From Microlunatus parietis (GTDB taxonomy: Bacteria > Actinomycetota > Actinomycetes > Propionibacteriales > Propionibacteriaceae), in NCBI RefSeq assembly GCF_013407955.1, contig NZ_JACCBU010000001.1, positions 3,720,001 to 3,784,000 of the forward strand: 64,000 bases of DNA, written 5' to 3'. Positions 26,771-36,510 of this stretch are shown piece after piece. Under the pieces are notes generated by a model, which saw only the letters and a list, made by a program, of their open reading frames with translations, was not told the origin of the DNA and did not search any database. A program made the position numbers and the translations under genes. Each line of letters opens with the position of its first letter. Position 1 is the first letter of the stretch.

Positions 26771-29650
26771 ATGGATCGTCCGGGCGGTACGAGATTCGGA
26801 CATAACATGCCGAAGCGCATGGTGGGTCGCGAGCCGCAACTCGAGGAGTTGCACCGCCAGCTCGGAGCCGTCGCCGGTGGCAGCAGTCGACTGATCCTGG
26901 TCGGCGGCGACACCGGCGGCGGCAAGACCACGTTGGTGCACGCCTTCGCGAGCCGGCTGGTGGGCGCCGACGTCGCCGTCGAGCTGACCGAGTGTGTGCC
27001 GCTGGAGGGGCTGGCCTACGCCCCGATCAGTCAGTTGCTGCGCCGGATGATCGACGTACACGGTGCGGACCGGGTGCTCGCCTGGGCCGGTGCGTCCCGG
27101 GGCGGGCTGTCCGCGCTGCTGCCGGACCTGGTGGCCACCCCGGTGGCGCCGGAGACCTTGCGACTTCAGCTGTACGAGGCGGTCGCGCACGTGATCGAGC
27201 AGGCCAGCCGGGTCCGGCCGCTCGTCTTGATCATCGAGGATCTGCACTGGGCCGATCAGTCCACCCGGCAACTGCTCGGCTTTCTGACCCGCGCCCTGGT
27301 CGACGCGCCGGTGCTGATGATCATGACCTTCCGCCGGGACGAGCTGACCCGGCGCCATCCGGTGCGGACCTTCCTGGCCGAGATCGGCCGGCTGCCGCAG
27401 GTACGCCGGATCGAGCTGCCCCGGCTGTCCCGGGACGAGGTCACCGAGTTGTTGATCAACCTGATCGGCCGGGATCCGGACCAGACCATGATCGAGTTGA
27501 TCATGCAGCGCAGCGAGGGCGTGCCGTACTTCATCGAGGAGTTGGCCCGCTCCAGCCAGGACGGCCGGGACGCGCTTCCGGACAGCCTGCGCGATGCCCT
27601 GGGCCTGCGGATCCAGGCCCTGTCGGACGAGACCCAGGCCGTGCTCCGGATTGCGGCGATCGGCGGCATCCGGGTTGATCACACCGTCCTCGAAGGGGTG
27701 GCCCGGGCCGCCGGCCGGACGACGGCGACCGAGCTCGACGCCGCACTCCGCGAGGCGACCGACGCGCAGGTGCTGCGAACCGACGAGACCGGCTACGTGT
27801 TCAGCCACGCCCTGCTGCAGGAGACGATCAACGAGGACGTGCTGCCCGGTCAGCGGGCCCGGCTGCACGCCAACTACGCAACGGTTCTGGAGGGTCTGAC
27901 CCACCTTCCGGAGCGGATCCGGGTGACCGAGATCGCGCGGCACTGGTTCGGTGCTCATGATCAGAAACTCGCCTTCTGCTGGGCGCTGCGGGCGGCCCGG
28001 ACGACCGACGTGGCGGCCCACGAGTCGCTGCTGATGTATGACCGGGTGCTGGAGCTGTGGGACCAGGTGGAGGCGCCGGAGACGATCGCCGGCCCGCGGG
28101 CGGACGTGCTGCAGGCGGCGGCGGAGCAGGCCCAGGCCGCGGTCGAGCCGGAGCGGGCGCTGGCCTTGATCAACGAGTCGCTGGCCGAGTCCGCGCCCGA
28201 CGATCATGAGGGCAGGGCGGCTCGGTTGATCATCAAGGCCAGGCTGCTGACCACCCTGATCCGCCCGGGCAGTGTCGCGGCGGCCCGGCAGGCGGTGGCC
28301 CTGGTGCCGGCCGACCCGCCGACGCCGCTGCGGGTCGAGGCGCTGAACCGGCTGGCGATAGACGTGATGCTGGAGTTGGGCGACCAGGTCGAGGGGCTCG
28401 CCGTCGCCCGCGAACTGATCGACCTGTCCCGGCGGCTCGGCCTGCCGGCCCTGGAGTCGCACGGACACAACTCGGCCGGCAGCGTCCTGGTCGCCGCCGG
28501 GCAGGAAGAGGCCGGGCTGGCCGAACTGGCGCTCGCCGAACCGCTCGCCCGCGGCGACGCGTCGACCATGATCAGGTACTACATCAACGGCTCGGACGCC
28601 GAGTACTGGGCCGGCCGCTACCGGACCGCGGCCGCCACGGCCCGGGCCGGCATCGACGCCGCCTACGGTCTCGGCCTGGACCGGACCATGGGCGCGATGC
28701 TGGCGGGCAACGCCGCCTGGCCGCTGCTGGCCCTCGGCGACTGGGCCGAGGCGGGCCGGATCGTCGACACCGCCCTGCGGCTGGAGCCGCCGGCGAAACA
28801 CCGGACCCATCTCCGGATGATCCGGGGTTGGCTCACCCTGTGGTGGGGCGACGTGGCGGCCGCCGACCAACTGCTCGCCGAGTTCCGGTCCATGATCACC
28901 GAGGACCTCACGTCGCCGCAGTACGGGATGATGGCGCTCGGCCTGGAGCTGTGGCTGGGCCGCTGGACCGAGGACCCGGACCGGACCTGGCGAGCGACCG
29001 GTCAGATCCTGCGGCACTGGGACCGCCTGCACGGCGGCATGGTGTTCGAGCCGCTGGCCGTCGCCGCCTGGGCCGCCCGACTGCTGGACGGCGGGCCGGG
29101 GGAACGGGGCGAGGTCGTCCGTGACCATCTCCGGCGCAGCCTGCCGATGACGATCCGCGGCTTCTGGGAGCCCGTCATCGAGGCCGAACTCGAGGGGACC
29201 ATCGATCTCTGGCGCCGGGCCTGGGCCGCGACGGACGGCTCCGACGGCCCGGTCGTGATTCGTCCGTACGTCGGCCTGCGGCTGGCCCAGGTGCTGGCCG
29301 ACGCCGGCGAAGCCGCAGCCGAGGTGATCACCGACGCCACCGCCGCGGCGACCACCCTCGGCTCCGGCCTGCTGGTCGGCGCCCTGCGCGAGGCGGGCCG
29401 CCGCGCCGGTCTCGTACCCACCGAGGAGTCGAGTGCCCCGGCCGGCCCGCTGGACGGCCTGACCCCGCGGGAGCGCGAGGTGCTGACCCTCGTCGCGAAG
29501 GGCCGGACCAACGGCGAGATCGCCCGCGAGCTGGTGATCAGTACGAAGACGGCCAGCGTCCACGTCTCGAACATCCTGACCAAGTTCGGCGTCACCAACC
29601 GCGGCGAAGCCGCCGCCCTAGCCCACCACCTATCCGCCGACCAGTCATAA
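26771..29650 (+). CDS. LuxR-family regulator with N-terminal AAA ATPase (LAL type)
   Basis: 959 residues, the usual size of large ATP-binding LuxR regulators. N-terminal ATPase with Walker A GGDTGGGKTTLV (about residues 45-55) and Walker B LVLIIEDLHWAD. Central tetratricopeptide-like helical region. C-terminal LuxR helix-turn-helix LTPREREVLTLVAKGRTNGEIARELVISTKTASVHVSNI. It probably binds ATP and an unknown inducer to activate transcription. Target genes are not evident, since its neighbours are unrelated. Starts at 26771, 26807 and 26819 are all possible. Confidence 0.9.
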   Translation: MDRPGGTRFGHNMPKRMVGREPQLEELHRQLGAVAGGSSRLILVGGDTGGGKTTLVHAFASRLVGADVAVELTECVPLEGLAYAPISQLLRRMIDVHGADRVLAWAGASRGGLSALLPDLVATPVAPETLRLQLYEAVAHVIEQASRVRPLVLIIEDLHWADQSTRQLLGFLTRALVDAPVLMIMTFRRDELTRRHPVRTFLAEIGRLPQVRRIELPRLSRDEVTELLINLIGRDPDQTMIELIMQRSEGVPYFIEELARSSQDGRDALPDSLRDALGLRIQALSDETQAVLRIAAIGGIRVDHTVLEGVARAAGRTTATELDAALREATDAQVLRTDETGYVFSHALLQETINEDVLPGQRARLHANYATVLEGLTHLPERIRVTEIARHWFGAHDQKLAFCWALRAARTTDVAAHESLLMYDRVLELWDQVEAPETIAGPRADVLQAAAEQAQAAVEPERALALINESLAESAPDDHEGRAARLIIKARLLTTLIRPGSVAAARQAVALVPADPPTPLRVEALNRLAIDVMLELGDQVEGLAVARELIDLSRRLGLPALESHGHNSAGSVLVAAGQEEAGLAELALAEPLARGDASTMIRYYINGSDAEYWAGRYRTAAATARAGIDAAYGLGLDRTMGAMLAGNAAWPLLALGDWAEAGRIVDTALRLEPPAKHRTHLRMIRGWLTLWWGDVAAADQLLAEFRSMITEDLTSPQYGMMALGLELWLGRWTEDPDRTWRATGQILRHWDRLHGGMVFEPLAVAAWAARLLDGGPGERGEVVRDHLRRSLPMTIRGFWEPVIEAELEGTIDLWRRAWAATDGSDGPVVIRPYVGLRLAQVLADAGEAAAEVITDATAAATTLGSGLLVGALREAGRRAGLVPTEESSAPAGPLDGLTPREREVLTLVAKGRTNGEIARELVISTKTASVHVSNILTKFGVTNRGEAAALAHHLSADQS

Positions 29651-29709
29651 AAGCAGCGGTTTTGGCGGCGTGTCGCTGCGGAAGTGACCGGTCGGCGCGG
29701 CGGGCCGGG

Positions 29710-30552
29710 TCAGCGGAACAGGGCCGCGTGCCGCTCCGCCCAGTCCCGGAACGGCCGCGGAGCACGTCCGAGCATCGCCGCGACGTCCGGGCCGACGGCG
29801 ACCTCGTCGGGGGTCGGGGCACCGATGATGGCGAGCGTGCCGTCCGCGACCGGCTCCGGCATTGTCTGCAGCAGCTGGGCGCGGGCCTGCTCCCGGCTCA
29901 CCTCGACGAAGCTCAGCGGATGACCCAGCACCTCCGCCAGTGCGTCCACGCGTTCCCGCGGAGTCGTCGCGACGGGTCCGGTGAGCGTGTAGGTCCGGCC
30001 GGTGTGTCCTGGCTCGGTGAGCGCGACGGCGGCGACCTCGGCCAGGTCACCGGGATCGACGCTCGGCAGCGCCGCGTCGCCGAACGGCGCGTAGACCGCC
30101 TTCTCCGACCGGACGGTCGGCGCCCAGGCGACCGCGTTGCTGTGGAAGCCCCCGGCCTGCAGGATCGTCCAGTCCAGCCCCGAGGTCCGTACGGCCTCCT
30201 CCAGAACGCGGAGCGGTTCGTGCGACGGCTGTTCGGGGCGGGTGGTCGCGGCCTGCGAGGAGAGCAGGACGACCCGCTCGATCCCGGCGTCCCGGGCCAG
30301 GGCCAGCACCCGCGGTCCGTCCACGTGCGCGCCGGCTCCGGAGACGAGCAGGAACAGGGCGTCGGCACCCTCGAAGGCCGGCGGCAGGGTCGCCGGATCG
30401 CCGAGATCGGCGACGACGGAACGCACCCCGGGCTGCGCCGGAGCCGGTCCGGAGACGCCTCGGGAGACCGCGGTGACGGGGTGTCCGGCCTTCTGGAGGG
30501 CGGTGACGAGTGGTTGTCCGACGTTTCCGGTGGCACCGGTGACAGTGATCAT
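29710..30552 (-). CDS. NmrA/NAD(P)-binding family protein
   Basis: 280 residues. Rossmann glycine motif TGATGNVGQPLV at residue 4, then VVADLGDP, ADALFLLVSG, RVVLLSSQ and WTILQAGGF: the atypical SDR pattern of NmrA and quinone-oxidoreductase-2-like proteins. It is divergent from an HxlR regulator with 55 bases between them, the usual arrangement for redox-responsive control. Exact substrate unknown. Confidence 0.88.
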   Translation of the reverse strand: MITVTGATGNVGQPLVTALQKAGHPVTAVSRGVSGPAPAQPGVRSVVADLGDPATLPPAFEGADALFLLVSGAGAHVDGPRVLALARDAGIERVVLLSSQAATTRPEQPSHEPLRVLEEAVRTSGLDWTILQAGGFHSNAVAWAPTVRSEKAVYAPFGDAALPSVDPGDLAEVAAVALTEPGHTGRTYTLTGPVATTPRERVDALAEVLGHPLSFVEVSREQARAQLLQTMPEPVADGTLAIIGAPTPDEVAVGPDVAAMLGRAPRPFRDWAERHAALFR

Positions 30553-30594
30553 GCCGGCACGGTACGAGGATCGGGAAAGCAGGTTCCCCCTGGA

Positions 30595-30600
30595 TAGTAT
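30595..30600 (+). promoter_or_regulatory. Putative -10 box (TAGTAT) for a leaderless hxlR transcript
   Basis: TAGTAT ends seven bases before the GTG at 30608, and no Shine-Dalgarno is present. Transcription is predicted to begin at or next to the start codon. Confidence 0.5.
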
Positions 30601-30607
30601 TGGCGCC

Positions 30608-30994
30608 GTGCAGAAGACCTGGCGACCGGACCCGGCGACCGATCCGGTGCAGGCCTGCCCGATCGCGCCGGTCGTCGATGTCGTCTTCAGCCGGTGGACG
30701 ACCCCGATCCTGTGGGTCCTGCACGAGTTCGGGACGCAGCGCTTCGTCGAGCTCGAGCGGCGGCTGGACCGGATCACCCCGAAGGTGCTGACCCAGCGGC
30801 TGCGCCAATTGGAGCGGGACGGCCTGGTCGAGCGCCGCTACCACCCCGAGGTGCCGCCACGGGTGGAGTACGAGATCACGGACCTCGGCCGGAGCCTAGC
30901 CCCGGTCTTCGCCACCCTGGGCGAATGGTCCGCCGCCCACCTGCCCGAGGTCGAGCAGGCGCGGGCGGCGTACACGGGGCCGTTGCCCCGCTGA
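30608..30994 (+). CDS. HxlR-family transcriptional regulator
   Basis: 128 residues. The conserved Cys near the start (VQACPIAPVVDVVFSRWTTPILWVL) is typical of HxlR redox/aldehyde sensors. Winged helix with RFVELERRLDRITPKVLTQRLRQLERDGLVERR and VEYEITDLGRSL. The GTG start gives a protein of family length; the frame is open far upstream without coding features. It is divergent from the NmrA-like gene it probably controls. Confidence 0.9.
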   Translation: MQKTWRPDPATDPVQACPIAPVVDVVFSRWTTPILWVLHEFGTQRFVELERRLDRITPKVLTQRLRQLERDGLVERRYHPEVPPRVEYEITDLGRSLAPVFATLGEWSAAHLPEVEQARAAYTGPLPR

Positions 30995-31008
30995 GTTCAT
31001 ACGAACTC
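30993..31008. terminator. Hairpin between convergent hxlR and ABC permease genes
   Basis: GAGTTC-ATAC-GAACTC is a perfect 6-bp stem with a 4-base loop that includes the hxlR stop. There is no U-run. It is short but well placed for bidirectional termination. Confidence 0.35.
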
Positions 31009-31012
31009 GAGC

Positions 31013-33493
31013 TCAGGTGGCGGCGGCGAGGGCGGCGGCCGGGGGAGTCCGGGCGGCGCGGAGCCCGGGCAGCACCGAGGCGGCGGCACCGGCGAGCAGG
31101 GCCGCGGCGACCACGAACACGGTCTGCGGCACCGAGATGGCGTACACGGTCGCCGTCATGCCCGCTTCGCGGGCCAACGCCGTGGTCCCGAGAAAGCCGA
31201 AGCCGATCCCGGCGCCGACGCCGACCGCGGCCGCGACCAGGGCCAGCACCACCGCCTCGATCGCGAGCATCCGGCGCAGCTGCCGGCGCTCCAGGCCGAG
31301 GGCCCGGAGCAGGGCCGACTCGCGTTCCCGTTCGATCACCGAGAGGCCCAGCGTGTTGCCGACGCCGATCAGGGCGATGACGATCGCGACACCGAGCAGC
31401 GCGGTCGCGCCCGCCAGCAGCCCGTCGATCAGCTGGTTCAGTTGCGCCGCCTGGGCCAGTGAGCCACTGATCACCACGCCCTCCCGCTGGTCGACGGCCG
31501 CGACGACGCCGGCGGACACCGCCTGGGCGGCCGACCGGTCCGACGCGGACGCCCAGACAGCGGCGATCGGCGCCTTCGGAGCCACAGCGGCCAGAGCCGA
31601 CTCGCGGACCACCAGCATGAAGTCCTCCGGGATCCGGCTGACCGCCAGCCGGTACGTCGCCGTACGGCCCCCGACCTCGACCGAGACCTGATCACCCTCG
31701 GCGAGGCCGAGTTGCCGCGCCGTAAACGGACCGATCAGCGCGACGTCGTCGGAAGCCAACGGCTCCAAGCCGTCCCGGACCACGGTGCCGGCGTTCGGCC
31801 CGAGCCCGGCCAGGGTGACCATGAGCGGCCCGTCGGAAAGCCCGGTCAGCGTCCCGCCGGCCTGCCGGACCGTGGTCGTCGCGCTGATCCCGGACACGTC
31901 GGAGACCTGCGTGATCAGGTCGACCGGCAGCGGCTCGGTGCCGGCGGAGACCGTGACGTCGACCGGGTAGCGCAGCTGCGCGTCGGCGTCCGTGGTCGCC
32001 TTGACGCTCGCCGCGCCGACCTGCAGCGTCACCACCAGGCCGACCGCGATCATCAAGGCCGCACAGGTCGCCGCGGCCCGGCCGGGATGGCGCAGCGTGT
32101 TCGCCGCCGCGACTCGGCTGACCGGACCGAACCGGCGCAGTACCAGGCTGACCGCCCGCACCAGCAGCGGTACGTAGACCGGGGCGGCGACCACGATGCC
32201 GAGACCGAGGGCGAACGCGCCGGCGATCGCCGGCAGCAGCACCCCGGTCCGCGCGGTCAACGCATAGCCGATCACCGCGCCGCCGGCCAAGATCAAGATC
32301 GAGGCCAGGCCGCCGATGATCATGGTCCGGCGCCGCTCCACCCGATGATCATCGACCGGGCGGAGCGCCTCCAGCGGAGTGATCCGGCTGGTCCGGGCCG
32401 CCGGGACGCTGGCGGCGACGACGGTGACCAGGACGCCGACCGCGGCGGCCAGGACCAGCGGCAGCCAGGGCAGGGCCAGGCCGTTGCCGATCGAGCCGGA
32501 CACGGCGGCGCCGATCGTGGCCAGCCCGATGCCGAGCCCCACCCCGGCGACCGAGCCGACGACGCCGACCAGCAAGGCCTCGGTCAGGACCATCCTGCGC
32601 ACGTCGCCGCCGGTCGCGCCGACCGCCCGGAGCAGGCCGATCTGCCGGCGCCGCTGGGCGACCAGGATCGCGAACGTGTTGGCGATCATGATCCCGCCGA
32701 CCAGCAGCGAGACCGCGCCGAAGCCCTGCAACAGATACCCGTACGTGTCCACACCGCCGGACAGCATCAGCAGCGTCTGTTGGGCCACCTCGTCCGCGGT
32801 GGCGACCACGGCCGTCGGCGGCAGTGTCGCCCGCAGCGCCTCCATCACCTGACCGGGATCGGCGCCCGGCGCGGTGGTGATCAGATAGCGGACCGGCCAC
32901 TGGTCCGCACCCGCGGGATCACCGGCCTGCTGGCTCCGGAAGTAGGCGCCGGAGACGTAGCCCGAGTCCTGGATCCCGGAGAACAGGGACTGGGACTGGT
33001 CGACGATGCCGGTGATGATCATGGTGCGGCGCTTGTCGCTGCCGTCGTCGACCGCCACCTCGGCGCCGACCTTGAGCCGGTGCTGCCGCGCCGTGGCCTG
33101 GCCGACGGCGACCTGGTCCGCACTCAGCGGCCAGCTCCCCTCGGTGAGCTCGGCCCAGCGCAGTGCGGGTGTCTCGGAGACGGAGTTGATCCGGAGCACC
33201 CCGGCACCCTCCGGCCCGCGGAACTGGAGCCGGCCGGACCACAGCGGTTCGGCCGCGGTCACCCCCGGTACGGCGCGAATCGCGGCCAGCTGGCCGGGAT
33301 CGGAGGACTCGGCGTCGACGACAAGATCACTGGTGGAGACGGTTTCGGTCGCGGCCTTGGCCACCGCGGCCTGTTCGGTCTCCAGGAAGGTCATACAGGC
33401 GGAGAGGAACGCGACGCTGATGGCGATCGCACCGAGCACGGCGACCATCCGGCCGGGCGCGTTCCGCAGTTCCCGCAGGGCGAGGCGCAACAT
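31013..33493 (-). CDS. FtsX/MacB-like ABC exporter permease
   Basis: 826 residues. An N-terminal membrane anchor (LGAIAISVAFLSACMTFL) leads to a long extracytoplasmic MacB-type domain. FtsX membrane segments follow (LLVGGIMIANTFAILVAQRRRQIGLLRAVGA), then a second extracytoplasmic domain and a final FtsX unit (VIALIGVGNTLGLSVIERERESALLRALGLERRQLRRM). This duplicated architecture is usual in actinobacteria. It starts directly after the ATPase stop (TAGATG). It probably exports or extracts lipids or peptides, perhaps in response to the adjacent two-component system. Confidence 0.9.
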   Translation of the reverse strand: MLRLALRELRNAPGRMVAVLGAIAISVAFLSACMTFLETEQAAVAKAATETVSTSDLVVDAESSDPGQLAAIRAVPGVTAAEPLWSGRLQFRGPEGAGVLRINSVSETPALRWAELTEGSWPLSADQVAVGQATARQHRLKVGAEVAVDDGSDKRRTMIITGIVDQSQSLFSGIQDSGYVSGAYFRSQQAGDPAGADQWPVRYLITTAPGADPGQVMEALRATLPPTAVVATADEVAQQTLLMLSGGVDTYGYLLQGFGAVSLLVGGIMIANTFAILVAQRRRQIGLLRAVGATGGDVRRMVLTEALLVGVVGSVAGVGLGIGLATIGAAVSGSIGNGLALPWLPLVLAAAVGVLVTVVAASVPAARTSRITPLEALRPVDDHRVERRRTMIIGGLASILILAGGAVIGYALTARTGVLLPAIAGAFALGLGIVVAAPVYVPLLVRAVSLVLRRFGPVSRVAAANTLRHPGRAAATCAALMIAVGLVVTLQVGAASVKATTDADAQLRYPVDVTVSAGTEPLPVDLITQVSDVSGISATTTVRQAGGTLTGLSDGPLMVTLAGLGPNAGTVVRDGLEPLASDDVALIGPFTARQLGLAEGDQVSVEVGGRTATYRLAVSRIPEDFMLVVRESALAAVAPKAPIAAVWASASDRSAAQAVSAGVVAAVDQREGVVISGSLAQAAQLNQLIDGLLAGATALLGVAIVIALIGVGNTLGLSVIERERESALLRALGLERRQLRRMLAIEAVVLALVAAAVGVGAGIGFGFLGTTALAREAGMTATVYAISVPQTVFVVAAALLAGAAASVLPGLRAARTPPAAALAAAT

Positions 33494-34282
33494 CTACTGA
33501 CCCAGCTCCCGCATCGTCGCCAGAATGTCCTCGGAACTCGGATGATCAAGATCATCGACCAGCCGACCGTCGGCCAAGATCAACACCCGGCCCGCGTAGC
33601 TGGCCGCGATCGGGTCATGGGTGACCATGACGATGGTCTGGCCCAGTTCCCGGCTGGCCCGGCGCAGCTCGGCCAGCAGGGCGTGCCCGTTCTTGGAGTC
33701 GAGGGCACCGGTCGGTTCGTCGGCGAACAGCACGTCCGGCCGGGTGATCAACGCACGCGCGATGGCGACCCGCTGCTGCTGTCCGCCGGACAGCTCGCTG
33801 GGCCGGTGGTGCAGCCGCCCGGTCAGCCCGAGCGACTCGACCACGGCCTGGAAATGATCATGGTCGGGCTTGCGGCCGGCCAGGTCCAGCGGCAGTGCGA
33901 TGTTCTCCGCCGCGGTCAGCGCCGGCAAGAGATTGAACGACTGGAAGACGAAGCCCACCTTGTCCCGGCGCAGCCGGGTCAGCTCCCGGTCGCCGAGGCC
34001 GCTCAGTTCGTGGCCGCCGAGGAACACCCGGCCGGAGGTGATCGAGTCGAGTCCGGCCAGGCAGTGCATCAAGGTCGACTTGCCGGAGCCGGACGGCCCC
34101 ATGATCGCGGTGAACGTGCCGCGGTGGATGTTGACGCTGACCGAGTCGAGGGCCCGGACGGCGGTGGCGCCGGATCCGTACACCTTGGTCAGGTTGAGCG
34201 TCGACGCGATCACGCGCGGCAGTTCCTCGACCGGCGGTTCGGCGACGGCGGCCCGGCGTGCGGCTGCGGCAGGGGTGGACAT
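33494..34282 (-). CDS. ABC transporter ATPase, MacB/LolD type
   Basis: 262 residues. Walker A GPSGSGKSTL, Q-loop FVFQSFNLLPALTAAENIALPL, signature LSGGQQQRVAIARAL, Walker B VLFADEPTGALD, switch His in MVTHDP. An N-terminal extension of ~25 residues precedes the domain. GAGGAG precedes the ATG. It abuts the permease gene. Confidence 0.95.
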   Translation of the reverse strand: MSTPAAAARRAAVAEPPVEELPRVIASTLNLTKVYGSGATAVRALDSVSVNIHRGTFTAIMGPSGSGKSTLMHCLAGLDSITSGRVFLGGHELSGLGDRELTRLRRDKVGFVFQSFNLLPALTAAENIALPLDLAGRKPDHDHFQAVVESLGLTGRLHHRPSELSGGQQQRVAIARALITRPDVLFADEPTGALDSKNGHALLAELRRASRELGQTIVMVTHDPIAASYAGRVLILADGRLVDDLDHPSSEDILATMRELGQ

Positions 34283-34353
34283 CAGGCTGGCTCCTCGATG
34301 GGTGACGTTGCACCCCCGAACCTAGAAACCACGCCCGGTCCAGACATCGGAGC

Positions 34354-34369
34354 GCGGACCGGAGTCCGC
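34354..34369. terminator. Hairpin GCGGAC-CGGA-GTCCGC downstream of the response regulator
   Basis: A perfect 6-bp GC stem with a 4-base loop in the 109-base gap between the response regulator stop and the ABC ATPase start. No T-run follows. It may terminate or attenuate reading from the two-component genes into the ABC operon. Confidence 0.4.
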
Positions 34370-34391
34370 TACGACCCCGGTCTGAAGGGCA

Positions 34392-35051
34392 CTAGCGGTC
34401 GACGACTCCGACCTCGTACGCGAACAGGACCAGGCCCACCCGGTCCCGGATCTGCAGCTTCGACAGCAGCCGGCCGATGTGGGTCTTCACGGTGCCCTCG
34501 GCCATGTAGAGCTTGCCGGCGATCTCGGAGTTCGTGGCGCCGATCGCGATCTCCTCGAGCACCTCGATCTCCCGTGCGGTCAGCAGATCCAGCCGCTCGT
34601 CGGTCTTGCCTGGGAACGTCCCGGGCAGCTTCGGCACGACATGATCAAGAAGCCGCTTGGTCGCGCTCGGGGCGACCACGGCGTCGCCGGCCGCGACGTT
34701 GCGAATGGCCGACAGCAACTCCTCCGGCCGGGAGTCCTTGAGCAGGAAGCCGCTGGCGCCGGCCTTGAGTGCCGCGAAGACGTACTCGTCGAGATCGAAG
34801 GTGGTCAGCACCAGCACCTTGACCGGGTTCCCGGCAGCGGCCAGCCGCTTCGTCGTCTCGACGCCGTCCATCCGCGGCATCCGGATGTCCATCAGGACGA
34901 CGTCGGCCGGAGTCCGTTGCAGGGCAGCGAATCCACTGGCGCCGTCGGACGCCTCGCCGACCACCTCAAGATCGTCTTCGGCCTCGATCAACATCCGGAA
35001 GCCGCCCCGCACCAGGGCTTGATCATCGACGAGGAAGACACGGATGGGCAC
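34392..35051 (-). CDS. NarL/LuxR-type response regulator
   Basis: 219 residues. Receiver domain RVFLVDDQALVRGGF with the phosphoacceptor Asp in VVLMDIRMPRMDG, VLTTFDLDEY and LLKDSRPEEL (Lys). C-terminal LuxR helix-turn-helix LTAREIEVLEEIAIGATNSEIAGKLYMAEGTVKTHI. The GTG start at 35051 has TAGGAG upstream. It follows the histidine kinase gene by 10 bases and precedes the MacB-like exporter operon on the same strand, its likely target. Confidence 0.94.
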   Translation of the reverse strand: MPIRVFLVDDQALVRGGFRMLIEAEDDLEVVGEASDGASGFAALQRTPADVVLMDIRMPRMDGVETTKRLAAAGNPVKVLVLTTFDLDEYVFAALKAGASGFLLKDSRPEELLSAIRNVAAGDAVVAPSATKRLLDHVVPKLPGTFPGKTDERLDLLTAREIEVLEEIAIGATNSEIAGKLYMAEGTVKTHIGRLLSKLQIRDRVGLVLFAYEVGVVDR

Positions 35052-35061
35052 GCTGGGACTC

Positions 35062-36366
35062 CTAGAAGGGACGCACGTTCGGATGCGGTGGTGGTGATGA
35101 TGGTGCTGCTGGCTGATGCGGCGGACCCGAACGGAAGCCGTCCAGCGGCAGGGATGCCCGCACGACGAATCCACCACCGGGCCGCGGTTGTGCGCTGAGC
35201 CTACCGCCGTGGACGCCGACCCGCTCGGCCATGCCGCGCAGGCCGTTGCCGCGCCCGTCGCCGACCGCGGCCGCGCCCCGTCCGTCGTCGCTGATCTCCA
35301 GCTCGATACTGCCCGGCGTGTACGCGATCCGGACCCAGCTCCGGGCGTTCGGCCCGGCGTGCTTGAGCACGTTGGTCAGCGATTCCTGGACGATCCGGTA
35401 CACGGTCAGGCCGAGCGCCTGGTTGACCGCGGGCCGATCGCCGTACTCGTTGAAGCCGGCCAGCGGGCTGGTCCGCCGGACCAGGTCACCAAGATCATCA
35501 ATCCCCGGCGTCGGTACGTACTCGGCATCGGACTCCTCCGCCTCGCCGCGCAGCAGCCGGACCATCTGGCGCATCTCGGCGAGCGCCTGCCGACTGGTCT
35601 CGGCGATCGTGCCGAGCACCTCCGGCGCCCGCTCCGGCCGCTTGGCCGCCAGGGCCTTGCCGCCCTCGGCCTGGACCACGATCACCGACAGCGAGTGGGC
35701 GACGATGTCGTGCAACTCGCGGGCGATCCGCTGCCGTTCGGTCATCGTCGCGGCCCGCTCCCGCTGCGCCTCCTCGGCGATCAGCAGCCGCTGCCGTTCC
35801 AGCTCGGACTGGGCCCGCTGGTGCGCGTTCTCGGCCCACTCGTTGCGGCGCCGGCCGAGCAGATAGGCGCCGCCGGTGATCGACGCGCAGGCGAACGCGG
35901 TGACGATCAGCAGGGCGCCCTTGTCGACGTCGAAGCCGAACCGGAACACCCACCGCACCGGGCCGACAACGGACCCGAACATGGCCAGAGCCAGCGCGAT
36001 CCGGCCCCACCGGCGGTCGGTCCACCGGGCCGCCGTGTAGACGATGATCGGGACCACGATGATCGCCATCACCGGCTCGCTGATCAGGGCCGCGATCATC
36101 AGCGCGAGCCCGGCCGCGGCGAGGACGGCGAGCCGGGGCAGCTGCCGGCGGATCATGACCGTCGCGGTCAGCGCGAAGGAGAGGGCGGCGGCGATCAGGC
36201 CGTCGCCGGTGGACATCAGTCCCTCGTAACCCAGCAGGTACGGGACCACGCAGACGATCTGCAGCGCGACGCAGAAGCCGAAGTCGAAGGCCCAGTGCGG
36301 GTCCCGGACCGTCGGCGGCGGGCCGGCCGGGGCGGGCCCGCTGAGGTACCCGGAGGTCGCGGTCAT
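35062..36366 (-). CDS. Membrane sensor histidine kinase (HisKA_3 type)
   Basis: 434 residues. Several N-terminal membrane segments, then a coiled linker (AHQRAQSELERQRLLIAEE) and the HisKA_3 dimerisation box TERQRIARELHDIVAHSLSVI with the phospho-His. The HATPase part has YRIVQESLTNVLKHAGPNA (N box) and ISDDGRG and GNGLRGMAERV (G boxes). GGAGG precedes the ATG. Cognate regulator is the next gene. The last ~20 residues form a Pro/His-rich tail. Signal unknown; envelope stress or a peptide is typical when an exporter is adjacent. Confidence 0.93.
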   Translation of the reverse strand: MTATSGYLSGPAPAGPPPTVRDPHWAFDFGFCVALQIVCVVPYLLGYEGLMSTGDGLIAAALSFALTATVMIRRQLPRLAVLAAAGLALMIAALISEPVMAIIVVPIIVYTAARWTDRRWGRIALALAMFGSVVGPVRWVFRFGFDVDKGALLIVTAFACASITGGAYLLGRRRNEWAENAHQRAQSELERQRLLIAEEAQRERAATMTERQRIARELHDIVAHSLSVIVVQAEGGKALAAKRPERAPEVLGTIAETSRQALAEMRQMVRLLRGEAEESDAEYVPTPGIDDLGDLVRRTSPLAGFNEYGDRPAVNQALGLTVYRIVQESLTNVLKHAGPNARSWVRIAYTPGSIELEISDDGRGAAAVGDGRGNGLRGMAERVGVHGGRLSAQPRPGGGFVVRASLPLDGFRSGPPHQPAAPSSPPPHPNVRPF

Positions 36367-36510
36367 GACGGAGCCTCCGCGGCACGGTTCGGCAGGGCGC
36401 GGCGGAGCAGGATCGCTGTGTGGGGCGACTTCATGACGGGGCCAGACTAGAAGCAGATCCGGACCCGTTCATCGGTCCACGGTCGGAACCGGTGCGTGTC
36501 CGGGGTCGGA

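Noticed and set aside
26726..29563. 945-codon open frame on the minus strand
   Set aside because: It is antisense to the LuxR/AAA regulator, whose ATPase and helix-turn-helix motifs are intact. High GC makes long antisense frames common.
31712..34741. 1009-codon open frame on the plus strand
   Set aside because: Antisense to the ABC exporter permease and ATPase genes; its translation is Arg/Gln/Asp-rich without domains.
35062..35110. Six-histidine stretch in a frame near the histidine kinase C-terminus
   Set aside because: It comes from the frame upstream of the response regulator, in antisense-like CACCATCATCACCACCACC sequence. The real kinase frame reads a Pro/His-rich tail and the regulator starts at 35051.
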